Assembly: GCA_011389815.1 (NCBI GenBank)
Contig: JAABTP010000005.1
Coordinates: 1 to 35,884, forward strand
DNA: 35,884 nucleotides
From: Desulfobulbaceae bacterium
GTDB taxonomy: Bacteria > Desulfobacterota > Desulfobulbia > Desulfobulbales > Desulfobulbaceae
Direction of reading: 5' to 3'
Below are positions 1 through 8,143 of this stretch, piece after piece. The notes beneath the pieces were generated by a model. That model was not told the origin of the DNA. It did not search any database and was given only the letters and a program-made list of their open reading frames with translations. The translations under genes and the position numbers were made by a program. Position 1 is the first letter of the stretch; every line of letters starts with the position of its first letter.

Positions 1-74
1 TGTGGCTAAATTAATTTTCTGAATTCTCAATAAATACAACTCGTTCATAAAGGCCAAGCCTTAAAGTCGTGCCA

Positions 75-443
75 TTAAGTTTTATACCGGTCACCGGAAG
101 TCAGGACCACAAGGGTGTACACCTTGAGTGCCGGATGATAATCTTTTGAATTTGCAATCTGTTCCAATAAAGCGACACAGTGATAATAAAGAAACCTGTC
201 GTAATGATCAATGCTGCGCGCATGCTGAATATCAACTATGACACGGTGTTTCTTGTCTTCTGCAAACAAATCAAAACGCGGTGCGACATACCCTATGGGA
301 GGATCGAATTCTTTCTCAGTTTCAACCTGTTCGATCTCCAGAACCATTCCCAGCATATCCCGAATAAATGCGACAAAGATCTCTGGGTCACAGAATGCTT
401 TCTTAAAGACAACTCCGTACCGTAATGATGCAACATGTTTCAT
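75..443 (-). pseudogene. Rpn/PD-(D/E)XK transposase-family protein, C-terminally truncated
   Basis: The 122-residue product matches the N-terminal half of the Rpn-like PD-(D/E)XK nuclease/transposase family, whose full members usually run to about 250-330 residues. The nuclease core is visible as PRFDLFAEDKKHRVIVDIQ (roughly residues 55-73), with the acidic Asp and the following V-D-I-Q strand, and then the YHCVALLEQ helix. The reading frame stops right after SGDRYKT, where relatives continue into a PLNEI-like segment. Traces of that segment (P-L, then N-E-L-Y) appear in shifted frames down to base 1, so decay rather than a natural short form is likely. The ATG at 443 has a TAAGG-type ribosome site about 8 nt upstream. 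Family members promote recombination in E. coli; whether this copy is active is doubtful. Confidence 0.7.
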
Positions 444-579
444 GGGGATTTACCTTACATTTTCTATGTTAAGGGAACAGCTTTTTGTTTTTCTTCAACA
501 AGAGTGATGATCTGCGTAACAAAATCTCGTTTTTTGCTTCAGTCATTTTGCTCATGATGTTGTTGGTTATAGCTTATAG

Positions 580-1269
580 CTATAGCTCAACTCTCCTGAT
601 TTTCAGCATTTGATTTTCACCTCGTTGAAACTCGTAGGGCACCTGGACACATGTCACCTCGTATCCCTCAGTTCGAAAATGCTTGATCACCGGTACGACG
701 TGCCGAGAGGGCACAGCTCCCAATTGAAGTAAAGGAAAGAGCCGCGTTTCTCTGCATACACGGCAAAGTTCAGTGATGGTGTCGATGTGAAAACGGAGAT
801 CAAGATGGTCACTGTACAGGAAGAGAAAATGTGAGCATACGGCAAGACTAAAGCTGTCATCAGGAAAACTCAGGTTAGGAGCCGATTCCGCAAGGTACCT
901 CTTTTCGATCTTGCCCTGCGGGTAGTCTGAGAGAAAATTGCGCATTGTCTTCATCCGCACCTTACCCAGTTCATCAACAGAGCGGATGTGTCCCCAAACG
1001 AATTCATCTCTATTTTTGTTCGTTTCCCGCATGACATTGTCAAACGTTTCGTCAATTCGCCTGCTGATAGCATCCATGCTGAAGGCGTAGAGAGGATCAA
1101 TGGAGACAACCGTTCCCCCTCGTTGGGTCAATTCGGCGTTGAAACTGGCGGGGCCATCACCACACCCGAGAATTTGCTTGGCAAGATCTTCCTCTGACAG
1201 GGCAAACATAGCCACATATTCTTGGAACGATCTACCCCACGGCACAATTTCTTTCAGTTGAAATGACAT
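580..1269 (-). CDS. Class I SAM-dependent methyltransferase
   Basis: The 229-residue protein has methyltransferase motif I, ILGCGDGPASFNAEL (about residues 34-48), followed by VVSIDPLY, where the Asp should bind the ribose of S-adenosylmethionine. A later segment, DDSFSLAVCSHFLFLYSD (about residues 136-153), matches motif IV and post-motif regions of small-molecule or unspecified class I enzymes. The substrate cannot be read from the sequence. The ATG lies inside the end of the upstream Rpn remnant (16-bp overlap) and has an AGGGGGTG ribosome site about 9 nt upstream, so translational coupling is possible. It is not a CheR-type receptor methyltransferase, judged by the lack of the CheR N-terminal and beta-subdomain signatures. 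Confidence 0.8.
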   Translation of the reverse strand: MSFQLKEIVPWGRSFQEYVAMFALSEEDLAKQILGCGDGPASFNAELTQRGGTVVSIDPLYAFSMDAISRRIDETFDNVMRETNKNRDEFVWGHIRSVDELGKVRMKTMRNFLSDYPQGKIEKRYLAESAPNLSFPDDSFSLAVCSHFLFLYSDHLDLRFHIDTITELCRVCRETRLFPLLQLGAVPSRHVVPVIKHFRTEGYEVTCVQVPYEFQRGENQMLKIRRVEL

Positions 1270-1565
1270 ATCTGCTGCACCCCCTGAAACTCTTTGATCG
1301 ACAACCCCGTAATTTCCGCAATTGCGCCTGTATCCAAGTTCCCGGAGGCAAGCAGTTTAATCGCAATTTCTCTTTTCCTCTCAGCTCTTCCTTTTTGTTC
1401 GCCCTGGCTGACTCCTTTCTCCATTCCCTTTGCGATACCTCGTTCAGTACCTTGTTCAATACCTCTCTCATATGCTGATTCGATCATATCCTTTTTGCTG
1501 GCTTTGTCGCTCAGGACATTTTTAATCATCCAGTCGAAACTGACCAGAGTTCGTGTCTCGCCCAT
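1254..1565 (-). pseudogene. Rpn-family transposase with internal deletion (N- and C-terminal ends fused)
   Basis: The 103-residue frame starts like the Rpn/PD-(D/E)XK transposase family (MGETRTLVSFDWMIKNVL) and jumps at about residue 29 to the typical C-terminal tail of alternating Glu-Arg-Gly-Ile repeats (AYERGIEQGTERGIAKG) and a short helix-turn-helix-like end (LDTGAIAEITGLSIKEFQ). The central nuclease core of about 200 residues is missing, so the protein should be catalytically dead. The frame has stayed open across the junction, and its stop overlaps the start of the methyltransferase gene, which may explain its retention as a translated leader. The ATG at 1565 is preceded by AGAGAAA. Confidence 0.65.
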
Positions 1566-1595
1566 AATAGTTTTTCTCTGTAAAAAGCTGCGGTT

Positions 1596-2816
1596 TTATG
1601 ACTCAATGTTGTACGTCCGGTGCACTGTAGAAATCAATCCCTTGGGCCGGAAGACCATCATGAGCACCAGAGTGGCCCCAAAGACCAGCATCCGGTAATC
1701 GGCAAAGGCCCGCAGGTATTCGGGCAGCAGCATCAGAACCAGGGCCGCAATAATCACCCCAATGATAGATCCCATCCCACCCAACACCACGATGCAGAGG
1801 ATAATAGCGGATTCAAGAAAGGTAAAGGAAGAAGGGTTGACAAAGGTGGTCTTGGCCGCAAAAACAACCCCAACCATACCTGCCCAGAAGGCACCCAAAG
1901 CAAAGGCAGTGAGCTTGGTCTTGGTTTTATCAATGCCCATAGCCTGGCAGGCGATCTCATCTTCGCGCAGGGCAAACCAGGCCCGCCCGATCCGGGAATT
2001 TTGCAGGCGGTTCACCACAAATACGGTAAAGAGCACCAGAGCGATCATCAGGTAATAGAGATAGTTGATGGATTGGTCCAGAGACAGCTCCATCCCGAAA
2101 AAGCCGGGTCGGGGAATACCGGCGATTCCGCTGGGGCCGTGGGAGAACTCTGTCCAGTTTTCCAGAACCAAGCGGATGATTTCGCCGAATCCCAGGGTGA
2201 CAATGGCCAGGTAATCCCCTCGCAGACGAAGGACAGGAAAGCCGAGCAGGATACCGAAGCAGGCGGCCAGTAATCCGCCGATGGGCAGGGCTGTCCAAAA
2301 GCCGATATCAAAATGGAGATTGAGCAGGGCATAGGTATAGGCCCCCACTGCATAAAAGGCTACATAACCCAAGTCCAGCAGACCCGCCACTCCGACCACG
2401 ATGTTCAGGCCCAGCCCTAAGACCACGTACATCAGGGCGGTTATCATGATGTTGATCTGATAGGTGGAGAGGAAAAACGGAAAGGAGGAAAAAACAGCTA
2501 TAAGGACAGCGATAATCGGCAGGAATACTTTCGGTTCATTGAACAGCACATGCTGCCATTTTTTTTTGTTGCTCTCCGGGCTGGGTTGTGCTTTTTTCTT
2601 TTCCTGCTGACCAGCCTTCCAGAACAGAAAGAATCGGCTGAAGAGGTAGAGGGAAAAGCTGGCCAACCCCACATAGAGCATATTCTGCCAACGCCAGACA
2701 ACCGTCTCTTCATAGGGATTCACCTTGATAACCATGATGGGAAAGGTGAGGAAGCAGAACCAGAGGCTCACCAGAAAGGCATTTTTCAGGTATGTTAAGA
2801 TGATTGTTGTGTTCAT
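1596..2816 (-). CDS. livM: Branched-chain amino acid ABC transporter permease LivM-like
   Basis: The 406-residue polytopic membrane protein belongs to the LivM family (E. coli LivM has about 425 residues). Two N-terminal membrane segments and a Lys/Gln-rich loop precede the permease domain, which begins near residue 100. Family blocks are clear: LGLGLNIVVGVAGLLDLGYV, LRLRGDYLAIVTLGFGEIIR and the coupling-loop region GRAWFALREDEIACQAMGID that contacts the ATPase. The C-terminus LMMVFRPKGL is also typical. Normally LivM sits with LivH, LivG, LivF and LivJ/K; here both neighbours are unrelated nuclease-type genes, so it is an orphan. The substrate is inferred only from family. No strong ribosome site precedes the ATG. 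A LivJ-type binding protein lies 17 kb away but inside a chemosensory operon. Confidence 0.88.
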   Translation of the reverse strand: MNTTIILTYLKNAFLVSLWFCFLTFPIMVIKVNPYEETVVWRWQNMLYVGLASFSLYLFSRFFLFWKAGQQEKKKAQPSPESNKKKWQHVLFNEPKVFLPIIAVLIAVFSSFPFFLSTYQINIMITALMYVVLGLGLNIVVGVAGLLDLGYVAFYAVGAYTYALLNLHFDIGFWTALPIGGLLAACFGILLGFPVLRLRGDYLAIVTLGFGEIIRLVLENWTEFSHGPSGIAGIPRPGFFGMELSLDQSINYLYYLMIALVLFTVFVVNRLQNSRIGRAWFALREDEIACQAMGIDKTKTKLTAFALGAFWAGMVGVVFAAKTTFVNPSSFTFLESAIILCIVVLGGMGSIIGVIIAALVLMLLPEYLRAFADYRMLVFGATLVLMMVFRPKGLISTVHRTYNIES

Positions 2817-2963
2817 ATATTCAGCGCGATCTTAAAACTCTTGCAGGATATCTTGTTGTCAGCCCTGATTGTGCCCAAGACTGAGGCTGACCTGCCTGAA
2901 CACATCATAGCTGAATCGCTCTGTCAACGCAATCTATCAGTGTTTTTTTCAGAGAAGTGAGGA

Positions 2964-4658
2964 TCACCCAACCGCCACCGCCTCAATCCCGCTGCCGTCG
3001 GTGAGCAGGAGATAGGATTTTAATGCGGAGATCTGTTGAATATCCGCCAGCCGTTGATACTCTTTGATCTGCTTGATGCCTTCGGCACGTTTTACCTCCA
3101 ATCCCTTTGCGCCGTCTTTCTTCTTGCTGTATTTCAGCTCAAAAAGAAACTGATACCGCACCTTGAAGGGGTTACGCTCCAGCAGAAGAATATCCGGGTA
3201 GCGGTTGTTCCTCTCAGGTTCACTTCGGATGAAATAGACCCCGGACTGACAGAGCAGGGTCAGGATCACGGCCTTGATGTGCTTTTCGTCCATGCGCATA
3301 AAATCACGGTTGGAGAACAGAGCCAGTGCCTTGCGGATTTCTTCAGTCAGCGGATTGATATTGTTATGCAGGGCGAGCTGTCGGATCGCTTCTTTGATCC
3401 TGTCGTTTTCTATGGTGATCTGTGCGCGCAGTTCGATTTCCTTTTTAAAGTAGCGGTAATAGAGCTGTTCGATAACATAATTCGGCACCCGGTAGACCAG
3501 TTCATCCAGGACCGCACCGCTGATGGTGATAAACCCCATGTACAGGAGTAGGCTGATGAAATCGTCGCGTTCAAAGGGCTTGCTGATATCCAGATCAAGC
3601 TTCCCTTTATGCCGTCCAAGGATTTCGCCGTTGACGATCAGTTCCTCAAGAAGACGGAAATTGCTCTCCCGATCACCGACGCTGAAAAGCCGCATGATTT
3701 TTCCGTAATCCGAGGCGATGTTTTCGTCAAGCATCTGCTCGGGATAACGGCATTCGTCCGTGTCAAAACTGTCGATGAAATACAGAACCATGTCCGGGTT
3801 GAAGACCTTTTCCTTAGCACGGCTGCTGAAGCGGTAGCCGTTGTACCAAGTGCCTAGGGATCGCATCATTTCCAGAGCATCAAGTTTGCAGATATTGACA
3901 AGCGGCCGGATCAGACCTTCAACTTCCTGAGAGGTGAAGCCCATGGCCTGATTGAATTCTTTCTTGAACGAGAGGTTTTTGCCGATATTGAAGCCGCTGG
4001 TCATGCTGTCCAGTGTGATGGAGGTCACACCGGTGATGAAGAGGCGGTCGATGATGCCTTGGCTTGTTGCGGTTTTGATGACTTCATAAAACGTTCGGAC
4101 AAAACCTCCTTTGCCGACGATTTCCGTAAACAGCTCCAGACTCTCTCCGAGCACAGCATTGGCAAAATGGTCGTATTCATCAACCAGCAGGTAGATATTC
4201 GCCTCTCCTATGACATTGAAGAAGTAATCCAGTTTTCCTGCCGGACTCCCCTGGTTTTCTATGACCCCGGCGGCCTCCGGGTTATACCCATAGCGTCTGA
4301 GGAATTTTTTCAGGGCTGTTTCGACTCTGCGGTTGAATCCCTGTTCAATGCTTTCCCGGCTGCCGGTTTCAATGCCGCTGAAGTCAAAATCAAGAATCTG
4401 ATAGCTGTTGCTCTGCGGAGTGGGATCTTTACCCACAGCAAGCTTACTGAAAAGAGTCTCGAATTCATCCTTGAAAAGGATATCGTAATAATACCGGAGG
4501 GCGGAGAGAAAAAGCGTTTTGCCGAAGCGGCGGGGGCGGAGCAGGATGTTGTATTTTCCTGTTTCTTCGAGAGATGGTATAAAGGGCGTTTTATCAACAT
4601 AAAGATATCCCTCAGTGATAAGGGATTTGAAATTGCTGATGCCGTAAGGGATTTTCAT
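2964..4658 (-). CDS. AAA-ATPase-like / PD-(D/E)XK nuclease protein, paralogue A
   Basis: The 564-residue protein has the AAA-ATPase-like family N-terminus (MKIPYGISNFKSLITEGYLY, then VDKTPFI). A Walker A site follows in RPRRFGKTLFLSAL (about residues 42-55) and a Walker B in IYLLVDEYDHF (near residue 155). The C-terminus carries a PDDEXK_9-type nuclease domain with DILLLERNPF and QFLFELKYSKKKDG, where the Asp and the E-L-K form the expected active site. An AGAGGA ribosome site lies 7 nt before the ATG. Families of this type are often expanded in Bacteroidota and Desulfobacterota genomes; their role (mobile, defensive or other) is not established. A close tandem paralogue lies immediately upstream at 4723-6417. 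Confidence 0.85.
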   Translation of the reverse strand: MKIPYGISNFKSLITEGYLYVDKTPFIPSLEETGKYNILLRPRRFGKTLFLSALRYYYDILFKDEFETLFSKLAVGKDPTPQSNSYQILDFDFSGIETGSRESIEQGFNRRVETALKKFLRRYGYNPEAAGVIENQGSPAGKLDYFFNVIGEANIYLLVDEYDHFANAVLGESLELFTEIVGKGGFVRTFYEVIKTATSQGIIDRLFITGVTSITLDSMTSGFNIGKNLSFKKEFNQAMGFTSQEVEGLIRPLVNICKLDALEMMRSLGTWYNGYRFSSRAKEKVFNPDMVLYFIDSFDTDECRYPEQMLDENIASDYGKIMRLFSVGDRESNFRLLEELIVNGEILGRHKGKLDLDISKPFERDDFISLLLYMGFITISGAVLDELVYRVPNYVIEQLYYRYFKKEIELRAQITIENDRIKEAIRQLALHNNINPLTEEIRKALALFSNRDFMRMDEKHIKAVILTLLCQSGVYFIRSEPERNNRYPDILLLERNPFKVRYQFLFELKYSKKKDGAKGLEVKRAEGIKQIKEYQRLADIQQISALKSYLLLTDGSGIEAVAVG

Positions 4659-4722
4659 GTTTGTCCTCTTGAATTCAGGTCAATGCAGGTAAAGGCGATA
4701 ACAGCCATGCATCAGGCCCCGA

Positions 4723-6417
4723 TCACCCAACCGCCACCGCCTCGATCCCGCTACCGTCGGTGAGCAGAAGGTAGGATTTCAAGTCAGAGATCTGCTGAAT
4801 ATCTGCGAGCTGCTGATACTCCTTGATCTGCCTGATACCCTCAGCTCGTTTTTCCTCCAGCCCCTTTGCGCCGTCTTTCTTCTTGCTGTATTTCAGCTCA
4901 AAAAGAAACTGATACCGCACCTTGAAGGGGTTACGCTCCAGCAGGAGAATATCCGGGTAGCGGTTGTTCATCTCGGGTTCGCTCTGGATGAAATAGACCC
5001 CGGATTGACAGAGCAGGGTCAGGATCACGGCCTTGATATGCTTTTCGTCCATGCGCATGAAATCGCGGTTGGAGAACAGGGCCAGTGCCTTGCGGATTTC
5101 TTCAGTCAGGGGATTGATATTGTTATGCAGGGCGAGCTGTCGGATCGCTTCTTTGATCCTGTCGTTTTCTATGGTGATCTGTGAACGCAGTTCGATTTCC
5201 GTTTTAAAGTAGCGATAATAAAGCTGTTCGACAACGTAATTCGGCACCCGGTAGAGCAGCTCGTCCAGGACTGCACCGCTGATGGTGATAAACCCCATGT
5301 ACAGGAGCAGACTGATGAAATCGTCGCATTCAAAGGGCTTGCTGATGTCCAGATCAAGTTTCCCTTTATGCCGTCCAAGGATTTCGCCGTTGACGATCAG
5401 TTCCTCAAGAAGACGGAAATTGCTCTCCCGGTCGCCGATACTGAAAAGCCGCATGATTTTTCCGTAATCCGAGGCGATGTTTTCATCAAGCATCTGTTCG
5501 GGATAACGGCATTCGTCCGTGTCAAAGCTGTCGATGAAATAGAGAACCATGTCCGGGTTGAAGACCTTTTCCTTGGCACGGCTGCTGAAGCGGTAGCCGT
5601 TGTACCAGGTGCCCAGGGATCGCATCGTTTCCAGAGCATCAAATCCGCAGATATCGACAAGCGGTCGGATCAGGCTTTCTGTTTCCTGAGAGGTGAAGCC
5701 CATGGCCTGATTGAATTCTTTTTTGAACGAGAGGTTTTTGCCGATATTGAAGCCGCTGGTCATGCTGTCCAGCGTGATGGAGGTCACACCGGTGATGAAG
5801 AGGCGGTCGATGATGCCTTCCATGGTGGCGGTCTTGACGGTTTCGTAAAAGGCCCGGACAAACCCGCCTTTGCCCACAATGGCATTAAACAATTCCTGAT
5901 CCTCACTGAGCACAGCATTGGCGAAATGGTCGTATTCGTCGATGAGTAGATAAATTTTTTCTTCTCTAACGATCCTGAAAAAAGCCTTCATTAAAGATGC
6001 CGGGGAGGAGTGCTCGTCAAGCCGGTGGATTTCTTCGGCAGGGTATTGATACTCTTTCAGAAAGGCTCTGAGTCTTCCGGCGACCTCAAGGGCGAAATCA
6101 CGCTCAATACTCTCCTTATTATTTATGCTGATTCCACTGAACTCCATGAACAGTATTCGGTAGCTGTTTTTCAGCGGGGTGGGATTGTGACCGACAGCAA
6201 GACCGCTGAAAATTTCCTCGAACGCGTCTTTGAAGCGGATATCGTAATAATACCGGAGGGCGGAGAGAAAAAGCGTTTTGCCGAAGCGGCGGGGGCGGAG
6301 CAGGATGTTGTATTTTCCGGTTGCCTCAAGAGATTCTATAAAGGGTGTTTTATCAACATAAAGATACCCCTCAGTGATAAGGGATTTGAAATTACTGATG
6401 CCGTAAGGGATTTTCAT
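4723..6417 (-). CDS. AAA-ATPase-like / PD-(D/E)XK nuclease protein, paralogue B
   Basis: This is a tandem copy of the 2964-4658 gene with the same domains: Walker A RPRRFGKTLFLSAL, Walker B IYLLIDEYDHF and a C-terminal nuclease with DILLLERNPF and FELKYSKKKDG. An ATG seven codons further upstream (6438) is also open, but its ribosome site would touch the start codon. The start at 6417 matches the paralogue's MKIPYG and has GAAAGAA about 8-10 nt upstream. The two proteins are almost identical except for roughly residues 68-165, between Walker A and Walker B, where they diverge strongly. The gene faces away from the caspase cassette, sharing a 278-bp divergent promoter region. Confidence 0.85.
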   Translation of the reverse strand: MKIPYGISNFKSLITEGYLYVDKTPFIESLEATGKYNILLRPRRFGKTLFLSALRYYYDIRFKDAFEEIFSGLAVGHNPTPLKNSYRILFMEFSGISINNKESIERDFALEVAGRLRAFLKEYQYPAEEIHRLDEHSSPASLMKAFFRIVREEKIYLLIDEYDHFANAVLSEDQELFNAIVGKGGFVRAFYETVKTATMEGIIDRLFITGVTSITLDSMTSGFNIGKNLSFKKEFNQAMGFTSQETESLIRPLVDICGFDALETMRSLGTWYNGYRFSSRAKEKVFNPDMVLYFIDSFDTDECRYPEQMLDENIASDYGKIMRLFSIGDRESNFRLLEELIVNGEILGRHKGKLDLDISKPFECDDFISLLLYMGFITISGAVLDELLYRVPNYVVEQLYYRYFKTEIELRSQITIENDRIKEAIRQLALHNNINPLTEEIRKALALFSNRDFMRMDEKHIKAVILTLLCQSGVYFIQSEPEMNNRYPDILLLERNPFKVRYQFLFELKYSKKKDGAKGLEEKRAEGIRQIKEYQQLADIQQISDLKSYLLLTDGSGIEAVAVG

Positions 6418-6477
6418 AAGAGTATTCTTTCGGTACATGCCTTCTTTATTGCAATCCGGATCGTAGCTGCATTCAGG

Positions 6478-6499
6478 TGATACTTTTTAAGAAGTATCA
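6478..6499. promoter_or_regulatory. Operator-like inverted repeat between divergent genes
   Basis: An 8-bp perfect inverted repeat (TGATACTT and AAGTATCA) with a 6-bp spacer lies 60 bp upstream of the paralogue B start and about 200 bp upstream of the conflict cassette. Its placement in a divergent promoter region suggests a repressor or activator site. It could also be a simple transcript hairpin. A TTGACA hexamer lies at 6580-6585, but no convincing -10 partner follows. Confidence 0.4.
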
Positions 6500-6695
6500 T
6501 GATCAAGAAAAATACCTTTCCCGCCGGGCCGTGTCAAGTACCCTTAATGTGGCTTTTCCAAAGAGACACCGACTTCAGCTTGACAGGCGGATATGCTCTT
6601 TGGTAAGTACAACAGTTTATGAATGCTCTGTATTTTTTGAGAAAACAAGCCATCTTTTCCCTTGGCCGGAACAGCGAACCATCATAAGGATACCT

Positions 6696-7745
6696 ATGAA
6701 AAAGAAGAACATCTCCCTTTGCGATTACCTCTATGTAGACACCAAAAAAATTCTCTCTGTGTACAACCAACTCACCGGAGCTGTTGTTTCTGCCGGAGAG
6801 TCCACCTATGCAACTCTTGGTCAGGCTGAGAACAAAAAGAAGTATGACTTTAAGATATTTAAAAGTGATTCTGCTACGCAGGAGGAGCACGGGGCGCAGG
6901 AGCAGATAAAGCCCCATCATACTTTGTTTCAGGAGTTGGAACAGGAACTGGACAATCAAGGGCAGTTGGTAGACCTTTCCGGCAAAAAGATGGCAGAAAA
7001 GATTCAGGATAAGGCGTTTCGCGCAACCTTGAAGGATACCTTTTGCATCAAGGTCACAGGCCGTTGTGTGCTTGAGCATTATGAGCGGATGAAAAAGATC
7101 TCTGAGTCCTTCCCGGATATTGCCGAGTTGATTAATCAGAGCAATAAGGCCGCCGTCAAAAGCACGGATGCCTATAAAGAGCTTGTGGAGCAGATCAAGA
7201 CCAGAGAAGCAGAGATTGCCAAGATAAAGGATAGGAATGCCCGTAATATTCAACAGGTCCCGCTCAAGGAGCAAAAGAAGAAGCTGCAGGATTTGCTGGA
7301 AAACCATACCAGGGCTGGCGTGGTGGAGCAGTGGATTCTCGACGGTCTGAGGACCTGGATTGACACCTTTATCCCTGGTATCATTAATTTCCGGGTCTAC
7401 CCGGATCAGGAGCAGACAGCAGTGCAGGTCTTTGGCCATCTGAAGCAGGAAAACTTTTTTGACATGGATGTCTCTGCTTTTCATTTTACCTATGGCTCAG
7501 TGCCTACAGAGGAATTAACCATGCTCGGGATTGTCAGCTCTGTGCCCAATCCAGAGGATGCTGCTTTTAATCCGCACCAGGAATTTCAGGGCGGTGAGTT
7601 GTCCAGTAAAGAGGCGGTGGAACGGGGCTTCCGCAGTGTCTTTCGTGGCTTTGAAGGCTTTGAACAGATGGTGCGTACCTGTCGCTATCCCAGGGTGCTG
7701 GTGTCTCCACTACTGGTGTATCGGGAGATGGGGGGAGGGCGGTAG
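6696..7745 (+). CDS. DUF6414-like protein, first gene of caspase conflict cassette
   Basis: The start at 6696 is chosen because TAAGGA lies 5 nt upstream; the frame is open further upstream but without coding character. The 349-residue product begins with LCDYLYVDTKKILSVYNQLT, a YLD/VDxxKxxSxYxQLTG-type N-terminus that resembles DUF6414 proteins. A coiled coil follows at about residues 165-210 (KELVEQIKTREAEIAKIKDR). The C-terminal half contains a mixed alpha/beta segment with FRVYPDQEQTAVQVFGHL. No enzyme motif or membrane segment is visible. The stop is 2 nt before the EACC1-like gene, so the three genes should be cotranscribed. The DUF6414 assignment is from memory of the family and is moderately secure; a role as regulator or sensor in the cassette is inference. 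Confidence 0.7.
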   Translation: MKKKNISLCDYLYVDTKKILSVYNQLTGAVVSAGESTYATLGQAENKKKYDFKIFKSDSATQEEHGAQEQIKPHHTLFQELEQELDNQGQLVDLSGKKMAEKIQDKAFRATLKDTFCIKVTGRCVLEHYERMKKISESFPDIAELINQSNKAAVKSTDAYKELVEQIKTREAEIAKIKDRNARNIQQVPLKEQKKKLQDLLENHTRAGVVEQWILDGLRTWIDTFIPGIINFRVYPDQEQTAVQVFGHLKQENFFDMDVSAFHFTYGSVPTEELTMLGIVSSVPNPEDAAFNPHQEFQGGELSSKEAVERGFRSVFRGFEGFEQMVRTCRYPRVLVSPLLVYREMGGGR

Positions 7746-7747
7746 AT

Positions 7748-8143
7748 ATGGATGCAATACTCAGCCTGCACGATGATGAGAGAGCTGATGAGGATATTCA
7801 GGAGCTGGTCTTTTCTCTCACCCGGACGCTGAATCAGGAGACCGATCTGACAGCCGGTTTACCTGAAGAAACAGGTGGCCTTGGGACCAAAGGGGATATT
7901 GGGATTGTCGGTCAGATCATTCTTGCCGCCCTGAGTTCCGGGACAGTTGTGGCCTTGTTGCAGGTGCTGAAATCCTATGTTGAGCGTAAGCCGACCCTGC
8001 GGATTGAAATAGAGAATGCAGACGGCAGCAAGGTGAAGATTGAGGCGGAACATCTCAAAACGGACCGGATAGAACAGACCACCCGAGCGGTGCAACAGCT
8101 CTGTGAGCACAGCAGGGATACGGATAATGGCGGAAACGGCTGA
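7748..8143 (+). CDS. Effector-associated constant component 1 (EACC1)-like protein
   Basis: The 131-residue protein has the expected EACC1 layout: a variable N-terminus, a Gly-rich hydrophobic helix (GIVGQIILAALSSGTVVALL), a basic helix (LKSYVERKPT) and a beta-rich end (LRIEIENADGSKVKIEAE). EACC1 proteins are described as small constant partners of effectors such as caspases in bacterial conflict systems. The neighbour at 8127 is exactly such a caspase, and the two genes overlap by 17 bp, which supports the call. The hydrophobic helix may insert in or lie on the membrane. The biochemical role in the family is not settled; an adaptor or anchoring function is inference. Confidence 0.75.
   Translation: MDAILSLHDDERADEDIQELVFSLTRTLNQETDLTAGLPEETGGLGTKGDIGIVGQIILAALSSGTVVALLQVLKSYVERKPTLRIEIENADGSKVKIEAEHLKTDRIEQTTRAVQQLCEHSRDTDNGGNG

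Noticed and set aside
454-550. Small gene upstream of the Rpn fragment (two short overlapping frames, one reading VTQIITLVEEKQKAVP)
   Set aside because: Some coding character, but no single frame has both a start and that segment; at most a frameshifted relic.
580-1269. CheR/PilK methyltransferase for the Pil-Chp system
   Set aside because: Too short, and lacks CheR domain signatures; it is 18 kb away in an unrelated context.
6580-6585. TTGACA as -35 box for the conflict cassette
   Set aside because: No acceptable -10 hexamer at 16-18 bp.
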